DNA from: Frateuria_A sp051900425
GTDB taxonomy: Bacteria; Pseudomonadota; Gammaproteobacteria; Xanthomonadales; Rhodanobacteraceae
Direction of reading: 5' to 3'
Length of the DNA stretch: 64,000 nt
NCBI RefSeq assembly: GCF_051900425.1
Contig: NZ_JBHZGK010000005.1
Location: 278,536 to 342,535, forward strand
Shown piece after piece: positions 8,376 to 16,753 of the stretch (within the stretch, counting starts at the first letter, position 1; each line of letters opens with the position of its first letter). The notes under the pieces are model-generated. The model searched no databases. It was given only the letters and a program-made list of their open reading frames with translations, and was not told where the DNA came from. A program made the position numbers and the translations under genes.

Positions 8376-8996
8376 ATGCAACTGCGCAGCAACGACTTCC
8401 AGGACGGCCAGCCGATCCCGCCCGAGTGCGCCTTCGGCAAGCCCGGCGACCCGATCGCACTGTCCGACAACCGCAACCCGCACCTGGCCTGGCGCGACGC
8501 TCCGCCGGGCACGCGCTCGTTCGTGCTCACGTGCATCGACGGCGACGCCCCCAGCCGCGGCGACGACGTCAACAAGCAAGGGCGCACGGTGAGTGCCGAC
8601 CTGGCGCGCACCGATTTCGTGCACTGGCTGATCGCCGACATCCCGGCCGAATGCGGCGAATTCGGCAACGGCTCGTGCAGCGACGGCGTCACCCCGCATG
8701 GCAAGCGCGCGCCCACCGGACCGGCCGGCAGCCACCAGGGCGAGAACGACTACAGCGGCTGGTTCGCCTCCGATCCCGACATGGCCGGCACCTATCTCGG
8801 CTACGACGGCCCGTGCCCACCCTGGAACGACGAGCGCGTGCACCGCTATCGCTTCGAACTGCACGCGCTGGACGTCCCCAGCCTCGGCCTCTCACCCGGC
8901 TTCAGCCGCGACCAGCTGGGCCGGGCGATGGACGGCCATGTGCTGGCGAGCGCCGCACTGACCGGCACCTATGCGATCAACCCGGACGCGAAGTGA
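8376..8996 (+). CDS. YbhB/YbcL family PEBP-like protein
   Basis: 206 residues of the phosphatidylethanolamine-binding protein (Raf kinase inhibitor-like) fold. The anion-binding site is recognisable in NPHLAWRDAPPGTRSFVLTCIDGDAPS and TDFVHWLIADIP, followed by a Gly-rich NDYSGWF segment and the PCPPWNDERVHRYRFELHAL strand. Bacterial members are cytoplasmic or periplasmic with unsettled function. The ATG at 8376 follows an excellent GAGGAGG site; the frame continues upstream only by chance. It lies in the stress-associated run between manganese catalase and DUF1328. Confidence 0.9.
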   Translation: MQLRSNDFQDGQPIPPECAFGKPGDPIALSDNRNPHLAWRDAPPGTRSFVLTCIDGDAPSRGDDVNKQGRTVSADLARTDFVHWLIADIPAECGEFGNGSCSDGVTPHGKRAPTGPAGSHQGENDYSGWFASDPDMAGTYLGYDGPCPPWNDERVHRYRFELHALDVPSLGLSPGFSRDQLGRAMDGHVLASAALTGTYAINPDAK

Positions 8997-9122
8997 ACGG
9001 AGGACGCACTGGCATGCGCCTCTTCACGTGCAGATGGCAACTGCTGTGGATGAATGAGGCGCATCGGGCCTTGCAGGCCGGCCCAGGAAGGGGATCGTCT
9101 CTCAACCCATGAGGAAGCCGTC

Positions 9123-9278
9123 ATGCTGCATTACGCCATCGTCTTTCTGGTCATCGCGATCATTGCTGCGATCCTCGGTTTCGGCGGCATCGCCGGCGCG
9201 GCCGCGGGCATCGCCAAAATCCTGTTCGTCATCTTTCTGATCCTGGCGATCATCGCCTTCTTCCGCCGCGCCAGTTGA
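9123..9278 (+). CDS. DUF1328 small membrane protein (YtjA type)
   Basis: 51 residues, almost entirely two hydrophobic helices with a GFGGIAGAAAGIAK turn, ending in FRRAS. This is the typical size and pattern of DUF1328/YtjA inner-membrane peptides, which are often part of general stress regulons. The start MLHYAIVF at 9123 follows a GAGGAAG site. Function is unknown. Confidence 0.9.
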   Translation: MLHYAIVFLVIAIIAAILGFGGIAGAAAGIAKILFVIFLILAIIAFFRRAS

Positions 9279-9313
9279 GCGGCGGTGTCGTCACCTTCCA
9301 CCGGGAGAACGCC

Positions 9314-9760
9314 ATGAACCCGACCCAGAGCTCGTCCACCCCGCGCGACCCCGGCCTGAACCCGGCCGTGCCGAATCCGGCCATGGCCGCTTCGGACGCG
9401 ACCGATCTGTCCGACACCGGCATGCCCGGCGCCCACAACCGCATCGACCAGGGTGCCGAGCGCGTCAAGCAGGCCACTTCCGATGCGGTGGCGCGTACCA
9501 AGCAGGCGGTCAACAACACGGCCGACAAGGTCGAGGCGGGCGTGCACCGCGCCACCGACAAGACCGCCAGCGCCGCGCACCGGGCCAGCGACAAGGCGGC
9601 TGACCTGAGCGAGCGTGGCCGCCAGATGCGCGACGAGACCATGGACAAGGCCGAGCTCTGGATGGAGCAGGCGCGCGAGTACGTTCGCGAGAAGCCGATG
9701 CAGTCGATTGCCATCGCGGCCGGGGCCGGCTGGCTGCTCGGCCGCATCCTGCGCCGCTGA
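9314..9760 (+). CDS. DUF883 (ElaB/YqjD-like) membrane-anchored protein
   Basis: 148 residues. A Pro/Ser-rich N-terminus is followed by a long polar helix with repeated AxDKxxxxAHRA-like units (about residues 45-110), then the YVREKPMQSIAIAAGAGWLLG C-terminal segment and a basic end. That tail anchors ElaB/YqjD proteins in the inner membrane; E. coli YqjD has been linked to ribosome association in stationary phase. The ATG follows GGGAG. The next two genes match the yqjE and yqjK positions, so this looks like the yqjDEK module. Confidence 0.85.
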   Translation: MNPTQSSSTPRDPGLNPAVPNPAMAASDATDLSDTGMPGAHNRIDQGAERVKQATSDAVARTKQAVNNTADKVEAGVHRATDKTASAAHRASDKAADLSERGRQMRDETMDKAELWMEQAREYVREKPMQSIAIAAGAGWLLGRILRR

Positions 9761-9785
9761 CGCTTCCGACCGACGAGTGCCAGGG

Positions 9786-10238
9786 ATGCCAGAGGCCGAA
9801 CAAGTCACCACCGACGACGGTGCCGCCCAGGCGGCGCCGCCTTCGGGCGTGCTCGCCGAGCTGACCGGCCTGGGCCGCGCGATCAAGGAACTGTTCGGCG
9901 CCCAACTGGAACTGCTGTCGGCCGAAGTCGGCCTCGCGCGCAGTGCGCTCTCGTGGATGTTGCTGGCCGGGCTGGCCGCCACCGTCGCCGGCGTCGGGCT
10001 GGGCCTTACCTTGCTGGCGCTGGTCGGCGTGCTGCTGGCCAAGTGGTTCGCGTCCTGGGTCTGGGCGCTGGTCGCGCTGTCCGTGCTGCAGCTGGTCTTC
10101 ATGCTCGCGGCGATCCTGTTCTTCCGCCGCTGCATGCACTGGATGAGTCTCCCCGCCACGCGCACCGAATGGGGTGCGATGATGCGCGAGACGCGGGCAC
10201 GGGCCCGCCGGCGGGTGGAAGGGGAGGACGCGGCATGA
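9786..10238 (+). CDS. YqjE-like phage-holin superfamily III membrane protein
   Basis: 150 residues with a short cytoplasmic helix (ELTGLGRAIKELFGAQLELLSAEVGLARS) and two transmembrane helices at about residues 57-80 and 85-110, then a basic tail. This is the YqjE / holin-superfamily-III pattern; despite the name these are chromosomal proteins not tied to lysis. The stop overlaps the next start as ATGA. The start at 9786 has only a weak ribosome site. Neighbours support the yqjDEK interpretation. Confidence 0.82.
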   Translation: MPEAEQVTTDDGAAQAAPPSGVLAELTGLGRAIKELFGAQLELLSAEVGLARSALSWMLLAGLAATVAGVGLGLTLLALVGVLLAKWFASWVWALVALSVLQLVFMLAAILFFRRCMHWMSLPATRTEWGAMMRETRARARRRVEGEDAA

Positions 10239-10531
10239 GCATCTTTGGCGAGCGCGCGCGGGTACTCGCGGCGCAGCGGCGGATGCGCGAGGCACGCCAC
10301 GCGGTCACGCGTCCTGCCTCGGCGCTGCTGGCGCGCGGCGAGCGCCATCCGTTCGTGATTCTCGGCGCCGCGGCGGCGGGGGGCTTCCTGCTCGGGCACT
10401 CCCACGCCAAGCCGTTGCACCTGCCCGGCATGAGCCACCTGTTCGGGGCACTGCTGAGCGAGGCCACGACCATCGGCGCGAGCTTCCTTGCTGCGCACAC
10501 CGCCGCGCAGAACGTCACCGAGGACGCATGA
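10235..10531 (+). CDS. Small YqjK-position protein, unknown function
   Basis: 98 residues. A basic amphipathic N-terminus (FGERARVLAAQRRMREARHAV) is followed by one hydrophobic segment (HPFVILGAAAAGGFLLG). It is coupled to the YqjE-like gene through ATGA and to the AI-2E permease through another ATGA. In E. coli the third gene of the module, yqjK, encodes a 99-residue protein with the same layout. Sequence identity looks weak by eye, so this is a positional match, not proven homology. Confidence 0.7.
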   Translation: MSIFGERARVLAAQRRMREARHAVTRPASALLARGERHPFVILGAAAAGGFLLGHSHAKPLHLPGMSHLFGALLSEATTIGASFLAAHTAAQNVTEDA

Positions 10532-11667
10532 ACGGCTCCGATCCCGTGGTCGCGCCGGCTGCGGTCGACGCGGCGGCGACCGTGCCGCCGCCGATCGCCG
10601 GTTCGCCCCAGTTGCGCTTCGCGCGCAGCCTGCGCCGTCACCTGCTGGCGGTGCGGGTGGTACTCAACGCGCTGCTGGTGCTGGCGCTGCTCTACACCGT
10701 CACGGTCGCCCGCGTGCTGCTGATTCCGCTGGTGCTGGCCGCCTTCATCGGACTGGCGCTCAACCCGATCGTTGCTTCCGGCGCCCGCCATCGCCTGCCG
10801 CGGTGGCTGACCGCCAGCGTGCTGGTGATCGCGCTGCTGACCGGGCTGGGCGCCGGCGTCGGCGCGCTGGCGCAGCCGGCGCTGGGCTGGTTCCACGGCG
10901 CGCCGGCAGCGATTCGCAGCTTCGTGCCCAAGCTGCGCAGTGTCACCAAGCCGCTGGAAGCGGCCAACCGGGCGACCCAGACGCTGGTCGGCGGACCACT
11001 GCGCACCGCTCCGGCGCCATCCTCGACCATGGCGATATCGGCCTGGGACGTGGTCTCCACCGCGCCCAAGGTGCTGGCTGCGGTACTCACCGTGGTGCTG
11101 CTGGTGTTCTTCTTCCTGGTCTACGGCGATTCGCTGCTGCGGAGGCTGGTCGAGATTTCGCCCGGCTTCGCCTACAAGCGGCACGCGGTGGAGATCGTGC
11201 GCAGCATCCAGGTCGAGGTCTCGCGCTACCTGCTCACCGCGCTGGCGATCAATGCCACCCTCGGCGCGCTGACCACGCTGATGCTGTGGCTCTACGACAT
11301 GCCCGACCCGCTGCTGTGGGGCGTGGTGGCGATGACCGCCAACTTCATTCCCTACGTCGGCGCGATCACCACCACCATCGTGCTGGGACTGGTCGGCATG
11401 ATCCACGCCCACGACATCGGGCCGGCCCTGCTGCCGGCGCTCACCTTCGCCGGCATCACCGCGGTCGAGGGCAACCTGATCACGCCGATGATCCAGGGCC
11501 ACCGCATGCGGCTCTCGCCGATCGCGATCCTGATCTGGTTGCTGGTGTGGGGCTGGTTGTGGGGCATTCCCGGCGCGCTGCTGGCGGTGCCGATGCTCAC
11601 CAGCGCCAAGCTGATCACCGAGCGCGTGCGGGGGTGGGGCTGGTTCGCGGTGATGGTCCAGCGCTAG
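10528..11667 (+). CDS. AI-2E family transporter (PerM/TqsA-type permease)
   Basis: 379 residues with about seven to eight transmembrane segments: an N-terminal pair near residues 48-80, a third near 93-115, a long periplasmic-type domain, and a C-terminal cluster with the signatures NFIPYVGAITTTIVLGLVGM and EGNLITPMIQGHRMRLSP that define the family. Members export varied small molecules or ions; autoinducer-2 transport applies only to TqsA. It overlaps the upstream gene by four bases, forming an operon from DUF883 onward. Confidence 0.92.
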   Translation: MNGSDPVVAPAAVDAAATVPPPIAGSPQLRFARSLRRHLLAVRVVLNALLVLALLYTVTVARVLLIPLVLAAFIGLALNPIVASGARHRLPRWLTASVLVIALLTGLGAGVGALAQPALGWFHGAPAAIRSFVPKLRSVTKPLEAANRATQTLVGGPLRTAPAPSSTMAISAWDVVSTAPKVLAAVLTVVLLVFFFLVYGDSLLRRLVEISPGFAYKRHAVEIVRSIQVEVSRYLLTALAINATLGALTTLMLWLYDMPDPLLWGVVAMTANFIPYVGAITTTIVLGLVGMIHAHDIGPALLPALTFAGITAVEGNLITPMIQGHRMRLSPIAILIWLLVWGWLWGIPGALLAVPMLTSAKLITERVRGWGWFAVMVQR

Positions 11668-11710
11668 CGGCGGCCACCTTTGCGGATCCGGGCGCGCGGG
11701 CCCATCCGTC

Positions 11711-11811
11711 TGTCGGTACCTTCCCCCGCGCTCGCCGGGGAAGGCCTGGGGCTGCGGCGCTTCCGATCCCTCCCCGTTCACGGAGGGAAGCTGCCCGGAG
11801 GGCGGATGGGG
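11711..11811. repeat. Degenerate family C palindromic repeats between convergent genes
   Basis: CCTTCCCCCGCGCTCGCCGGGGAAGG and a second CCTCCCCGTTCACGGAGGG palindrome lie between the AI-2E permease and the outer-membrane efflux gene. They resemble the CCCTCTCCCC...GGGGAGAGGG family found at 13264, 13361, 31316 and 37950. Confidence 0.6.
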
Positions 11812-11827
11812 AAGTCTTGCGACAAGC

Positions 11828-13324
11828 CTAACGCCCGCCGCCACCCGCTCGTGCAAGCCCGCCGCACGCCTCGTCCCCACACGCCTGCCACCCACCGCCC
11901 AGTGCCTTGTACAGCGCGATCGCCTGCAGGTTGATGCCGGCCTCGGCCTCGGCCAGCTGGTCCTCCGCGGCGAGTTGCGTGCGCTGGGCGTCGAGCAGTT
12001 CCAGGTAGTCGATGGCGCCGGCGTCGTAGCGGATCTTCGCCAGCTTCGCGGCACGCGCGCTCTGGTCGGCCTGCTCGAACAGGTGCTGCACGCGCACGCG
12101 TTGCTGGTTGTAGCCGACCAGCGCGTTGTCGACGTCTTCCAGCGCGCGCAGCACGGTGCGCTGGTAGTCGGCCAGTGCACCGTCCGCGCGTGCCTCGCTC
12201 GCCTTCACGCCCGAGCGCACGCGCTGCACGTTGAGGCCCGACCAGCTGATGCTGGGTGCGATCGACCAGGCGCGCGTGTCCGGGCTGCCGAAGTCGTTGC
12301 TGCGCCCGGCCAGGAAGCCGAGGAAGCCGCCGAGCTGAATGTGCGGGAACCACTCGGCCTTGGCCACGCCGATGCGTGCGTTCGCCGCCGCCAGGTCACG
12401 CTCGGCGATGCGGATGTCCGGGCGCCGGCGCAGCACGTCGTCGGCGTTGCCGATCGGCAGGATGGTGTCGATCGGCGTGAAGTGCGCGGAGGAGAGGTCG
12501 ACGTCCAGAGCGCCCGGCCGTTCGCCCAGCAGCACGGCAAGACGAAAGCCGTCGGCCTGGGCCCGCGTGGTGAGCACTGGCAGCGTGGCCTCGACGCCGG
12601 CCAGGCGTGCGCGGGCGCTGGCGACGTCCTGCTCGGAACCGGTGCCCAGCGCAGCGCGGCTTTCGATCAGCTCCAGCGCCTCGCGCTGGTTGGCGATGTC
12701 GCGTTGCGCGACCTCGATGCGCAACTGCGTGCCGCGCAGGTCGAAGTAGTTGCGCGCGACCTCGGCGAACAGCGTCACCTGCGCATCCTGCAGCGAGGCG
12801 GCCGCGGCCTCGCTGTCGGCGCGCGCGGCCTCCACCTGGCGGCGCACGCCGCCGAACAGGTCCAGCTCCCAGCTGGCGTCGAAGCCGGCCTGGTAGGTGG
12901 TGGTAGTGGTGCGCTGTTCGCTGAAGCCCGGCGTCTGGCCGCGGCTGCGCGTGTAGCTGGCGCCGGCGTCGATGTCCGGCCACTGTTCCGAACGCGCGGT
13001 GCCGAGCAGGGCGCGGGATTCCTTCAGCCGGGCCAGCGCGATCTTCAGGTCCGGGGCGTTCTTCGCCGCGCGGGTGATCAGGGTGTCGAGCGTCGGGTCG
13101 TTGAACTGCTTCCACCAGTCGGCCTGGAAGTCGGCATGGGACTGGCGGGAGGTGTCCACGCCCTGCAGCGCGACGGGCTTCTCGACCGGTTGGCGGTAGT
13201 CGGGGCCGACGTTGATGCAGCCGGCGAGCAGAAGGGTGACCGTCAAAGCGAGCGCCCGCTTGGCTCCCTCTCCCCTTCGGGGAGAGGGTTGGGGTGAGGG
13301 GGCGGGGCTTGCGGAGAAGTTCAT
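11828..13324 (-). CDS. Outer-membrane efflux lipoprotein of the NodT/OprM family
   Basis: 498 residues; the outer-membrane channel of a tripartite RND pump. A signal peptide ends in a lipobox LAGC with the lipidated Cys36, followed by NVGPDYRQP, the standard mature N-terminus. Two OEP repeats follow, with long coiled helices such as APDLKIALARLKESRALLGTARS and the structurally equivalent C-terminal stretch. The ATG at 13324 is preceded by GGAG. Signal-peptide residues 7-24 (Pro/Ser/Arg-rich) are encoded by a family C repeat, and no usable start exists after the repeat. It is the last gene of the pump operon. Confidence 0.93.
   Translation of the reverse strand: MNFSASPAPSPQPSPRRGEGAKRALALTVTLLLAGCINVGPDYRQPVEKPVALQGVDTSRQSHADFQADWWKQFNDPTLDTLITRAAKNAPDLKIALARLKESRALLGTARSEQWPDIDAGASYTRSRGQTPGFSEQRTTTTTYQAGFDASWELDLFGGVRRQVEAARADSEAAAASLQDAQVTLFAEVARNYFDLRGTQLRIEVAQRDIANQREALELIESRAALGTGSEQDVASARARLAGVEATLPVLTTRAQADGFRLAVLLGERPGALDVDLSSAHFTPIDTILPIGNADDVLRRRPDIRIAERDLAAANARIGVAKAEWFPHIQLGGFLGFLAGRSNDFGSPDTRAWSIAPSISWSGLNVQRVRSGVKASEARADGALADYQRTVLRALEDVDNALVGYNQQRVRVQHLFEQADQSARAAKLAKIRYDAGAIDYLELLDAQRTQLAAEDQLAEAEAGINLQAIALYKALGGGWQACGDEACGGLARAGGGGR
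13264..13302. repeat. Family C repeat inside the efflux lipoprotein gene
   Basis: CCCTCTCCCCTTCGGGGAGAGGG followed by TTGGGGTGAGGGG. On the coding (minus) strand it is translated as the proline/arginine-rich n-region of the lipoprotein signal peptide. A second copy lies 60 bases upstream at 13361. Confidence 0.8.
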
Positions 13325-13360
13325 AAGAGCTGGCTCCGATGAGAGGCCGCCGCTAGAGCG

Positions 13361-13417
13361 ACCCCTCACCCCAGCCCTCTCCCCCATTTTTGACAAGAGC
13401 CGGGGGAGAGGGAGCAG
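13361..13417. repeat. Family C palindromic repeat between the RND pump and the outer-membrane gene
   Basis: CCCCTCACCCCAGCCCTCTCCCCC and GGGGGAGAGGGAGCAG flank a loop containing TTTTTGACAAGAGC. It fills most of the 115-base gap after the pump gene and could form a hairpin that alters expression of the distal gene. Confidence 0.8.
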
Positions 13418-13439
13418 ATATTTCGTAACTCGGGACATC

Positions 13440-16400
13440 TCAGTGCTCCTCGATAGCGACTGGCAGCGCCGCATGACGCGCGGCACGCCTTGCTGCCGCG
13501 CGTTCGCTCCAGCCGCGCACGATCACGTAGAACAGGGGGGTGAACAGCAGGCCGAAGAAGGTCACGCCCAACATGCCGGAGAACACCGCCACGCCCATCG
13601 CGTGGCGCATCTCCGCACCGGCGCCGTGCGAGGTCACCAGCGGCACCACGCCCATGATGAAAGCGAAGCTGGTCATCAGGATCGGGCGCAGTCGCAGCCG
13701 TGCCGCTTCGAGCACCGCCTGCCGGCGGTCCAGCCCTTCGTGGATCTGCGCCTCGCGGGCGAATTCCACGATCAGGATGGCGTTCTTGCAGGCCAGGCCG
13801 ACCAGCACGATCAGGCCGATCTGGGTAAAGATGTTGTTGTCGCCGCCGGACAGCCACACGCCGGCGATCGCGGACAACAGCACCATCGGCACGATCAGGA
13901 TCACCGCCAGCGGCAGGGTCAGGCTCTCGTACAGCGAGGCCAGCACCAGGAACACCAGCAGCACGCACAGCGGAAACACCAGCACCGCGGTATTGCCGGC
14001 CAGGATCTGCTGGTAGGTGAGCTCGGTCCACTCGAAGCTCATGCCGTTGGGCAGGTTGTCCTTCGCCAGCTTCTCCATCGCCGCCTGCGCCTGGCCCGAG
14101 CTGAAGCCCGGCGCCGGGCCGCCGTTGATCTCGGCGGTCGGGTAGCCGTTGTAGTGCTGCACGCGGTCCGGACCGACGCCCTGGTGCACCTGCACGAACG
14201 AACCCAGCGGCACCGCCTCGCCGGCGGCGTTGCGCGTCTTCAGCCGCAGGATGTCCTCCGGCTCGCGGCGGAAGCCCGGCTCGGCCGAGACGTTGACCTG
14301 GTAGGTGCGCCCGAAGCGGTTGAAGTCGTTGACGTACAGCGAGCCCATGTAGGCCTGCATGGTCTGGTAGACGTCGGCCAGGTTCACGCCCTCGGCCTTG
14401 GCCTTCTCGCGGTCCACCTCGGCGTCGATCTGCGGCACGCTCACCTGGTAGCTGGAGAACAGCCCGGCCAGCGCCGGCGTCTTCTGGCTCTGTGCGATCA
14501 GGTTCTGGGTCTGCTTGAACAGCTCCTCGAAGCCCTGGTCGGCACGGTCCTCGATCTGGATGCGGAAGCCGCCGATCGTGCCCAGGCCCATCACCGGCGG
14601 CGGCGGGAACACCGCGATGTAGGCGTCCTGGATCGCTGCGTACTTCTGGTTCAACGCACCGGCAATGGCCCCGGCCGACAGCGCCGGATCGGTGCGCTCC
14701 TCGAACGGCTTCAAGGTGACGAAGACAATTCCGGAATTCGGCGAGTTGGTGAAGCCGTTGATCGACAGGCCCGGGAACGCCACCGCGCTTTCCACGCCCG
14801 GCTGTTTCAGGGCGATCGCGCTCATGCGACGGATCACCTCCTCGGAGCGGTCGAGCGAGGCGGCATCGGGCAACTGCGCGAACGACACCAGGTACTGCTT
14901 GTCCTGCGAGGGCACGAAGCCGGCCGGCACGTGGATGAAGCCGAACACGCCCAGCGCGACCAGCGCGCCGTAGATCACCAGCGCCGGCGCGCCCTTGCCG
15001 AGCACGCGGCGCACGCCGCCGACGTAGCGGTTCGCGCCGCTGACGAACATCCGGTTGAACGGGCGGAACAGCCAGCCGAAGCCACGTTCGAGCAGGAGGC
15101 TGAAGCGATCCTTCGGCGCGCCACGCTCCTTCAGCAGCAGTGCCGACAGCGCCGGGCTCAGGGTCAGCGAGTTGAACGCCGAGATCACCGTGGAGATCGC
15201 GATGGTCAGAGCGAACTGGCGATAGAACTCGCCGGTCAGGCCGCTGATGAAGGCCGCCGGGATGAACACCGCGCACAGCACCAGCGCGGTGGCCACGATC
15301 GGCCCGGTCACCTCGGTCATCGCGCGTCGCGTGGCTTCCTTCGGCTTGAGGCCATGCTCGATATGGCGTTCGACGTTCTCCACCACCACGATCGCGTCAT
15401 CGACCACGATGCCGATCGCCAGCACCAGCCCGAACAGGCTCAAGGCGTTGAGCGAGAAGCCGGCCAGGTACATCACCGCGAAGGTGCCCACCAGCGAAAC
15501 CGGCACCGCCACCAGCGGGATGATCGAGGCGCGCCAGGTCTGCAGGAACAGGATCACCACCAGCACGACCAGCAGGATCGCCTCGAACAGCGTATGCACC
15601 ACCGCCTCGATCGAGCCGCGCACGAACACGGTCGGGTCGTACACGATCCGGTAGTCCACCCCTTGCGGGAAATCCGCCTTCAGTTGCGCCATGGCGGCGC
15701 GTACCTCGTCGGAGATCTGGATCGCGTTGGAACCCGGACGGGCGAAGATCGGCAGCGCCACCGCCGGCTTGTTGTCGAGCAGGCTGCGCAGCGCGTAGTT
15801 GTTCGAACCCAGTTCGACGCGCGCCACGTCGCGCAGGTGCGTGACCGCGCCGTCCTTCGTCGTGCGCAGCACGATGTTGGCGAAGTCGTCCTCGCTGACC
15901 AGGCGGCCGCGGGTGTTGATGTTGAGCTGGAACGCGGCACCGTTGGGCGCCGGCGGCGCGTTGAGCGAGCCGGCGGCCACGTCCACGTTCTGCTCGCGGA
16001 TCGCGTCGACCACGTCGCCGGTGGTCAGCCCGCGCATCGCCAGCTTCTCCGGATTCAGCCACACCCGCATCGAGTACTCGCCGGCGCCGAACAGCTGCAC
16101 GTCGCCCACGCCATCCAGCCGCGCGAGCTGGTCCTTGATGTGCAGCCGCGCGTAGTTGGACAGGTACAGCATGTCGTAGCGCTGGTCCGGCGAGATCAGG
16201 TGCACGACCATGGTCAGGTCGGGCGAGCTTTTCTGCGTGGTGACGCCGAGCCGCTGCACCTCCTCGGGCAACCGCGGCAGCGCCTGCGCCACCCGGTTCT
16301 GCACCTGCACCTGGGCGTTGTCCAGGTTGGTGCCCAGCGCGAAGGTCACGGTCAGCGTCATCGCGCCGTCGCTGGTGGCCTGCGAGGAGGTGTAGAGCAT

Positions 16401-16628
16401 GCCCTCGACGCCGTTGATCTGTTCCTCCAGCGGCGTGGCGACGGTGGCGGCGATCACCTTGGGGTTGGCGCCGGGATAGCTGGCGCGCACGACGACCGTC
16501 GGCGGCACCACTTCCGGGTATTCGCCGATCGGGAGCTTGAACAGCGAGATCGCGCCGGCGATCACGATCAGCACCGACAGTACGCCGGCAAGGATCGGAC
16601 GCTCCACGAAATATTGGGCGAGTTTCAT
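13440..16628 (-). CDS. RND multidrug efflux permease, HAE1 family (MexF/AcrB type)
   Basis: 1062 residues, the normal length of the inner-membrane proton-drug antiporter of tripartite pumps. The start MKLAQYFVERPILAGVLSV is the classic HAE1 N-terminus. The proton-relay Asp pair is present in GIVVDDAIVVVENV, and 12 transmembrane segments with two large periplasmic loops can be followed. It exports hydrophobic drugs, solvents or antibiotics together with the adjacent membrane fusion and outer-membrane proteins. The longer frame upstream of 16628 is a translated repeat. Gene order and the LysR neighbour resemble MexEF-OprN. Confidence 0.96.
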   Translation of the reverse strand: MKLAQYFVERPILAGVLSVLIVIAGAISLFKLPIGEYPEVVPPTVVVRASYPGANPKVIAATVATPLEEQINGVEGMLYTSSQATSDGAMTLTVTFALGTNLDNAQVQVQNRVAQALPRLPEEVQRLGVTTQKSSPDLTMVVHLISPDQRYDMLYLSNYARLHIKDQLARLDGVGDVQLFGAGEYSMRVWLNPEKLAMRGLTTGDVVDAIREQNVDVAAGSLNAPPAPNGAAFQLNINTRGRLVSEDDFANIVLRTTKDGAVTHLRDVARVELGSNNYALRSLLDNKPAVALPIFARPGSNAIQISDEVRAAMAQLKADFPQGVDYRIVYDPTVFVRGSIEAVVHTLFEAILLVVLVVILFLQTWRASIIPLVAVPVSLVGTFAVMYLAGFSLNALSLFGLVLAIGIVVDDAIVVVENVERHIEHGLKPKEATRRAMTEVTGPIVATALVLCAVFIPAAFISGLTGEFYRQFALTIAISTVISAFNSLTLSPALSALLLKERGAPKDRFSLLLERGFGWLFRPFNRMFVSGANRYVGGVRRVLGKGAPALVIYGALVALGVFGFIHVPAGFVPSQDKQYLVSFAQLPDAASLDRSEEVIRRMSAIALKQPGVESAVAFPGLSINGFTNSPNSGIVFVTLKPFEERTDPALSAGAIAGALNQKYAAIQDAYIAVFPPPPVMGLGTIGGFRIQIEDRADQGFEELFKQTQNLIAQSQKTPALAGLFSSYQVSVPQIDAEVDREKAKAEGVNLADVYQTMQAYMGSLYVNDFNRFGRTYQVNVSAEPGFRREPEDILRLKTRNAAGEAVPLGSFVQVHQGVGPDRVQHYNGYPTAEINGGPAPGFSSGQAQAAMEKLAKDNLPNGMSFEWTELTYQQILAGNTAVLVFPLCVLLVFLVLASLYESLTLPLAVILIVPMVLLSAIAGVWLSGGDNNIFTQIGLIVLVGLACKNAILIVEFAREAQIHEGLDRRQAVLEAARLRLRPILMTSFAFIMGVVPLVTSHGAGAEMRHAMGVAVFSGMLGVTFFGLLFTPLFYVIVRGWSERAAARRAARHAALPVAIEEH

Positions 16629-16649
16629 TGCTTGGGTTTCCCTGATGTG

Positions 16650-16747
16650 CCCCTCCCCCTGCCTGCAGGGGGAGGTCGGGAGGGGGTTCGCTCTTGCGAC
16701 GAAGAGCACCCCTCCCCAAGCCTCCCCTGCAAGCAGGGGAGGGAGTC
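16650..16747. repeat. GC-rich palindromes between the MFP and RND genes
   Basis: Two palindromes, CCTCCCCCTGCCTGCAGGGGGAGG and CCTCCCCTGCAAGCAGGGGAGG, fill the 125-base gap. They belong to the family C type. As strong hairpins within an operon they may reduce or stabilise the distal message. Confidence 0.7.
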
Positions 16748-16753
16748 ATGGCG

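Noticed and set aside
10528..11667. Autoinducer-2 export function for the AI-2E family permease
   Set aside because: The family name derives from one member; sequence alone does not support a quorum-sensing role.
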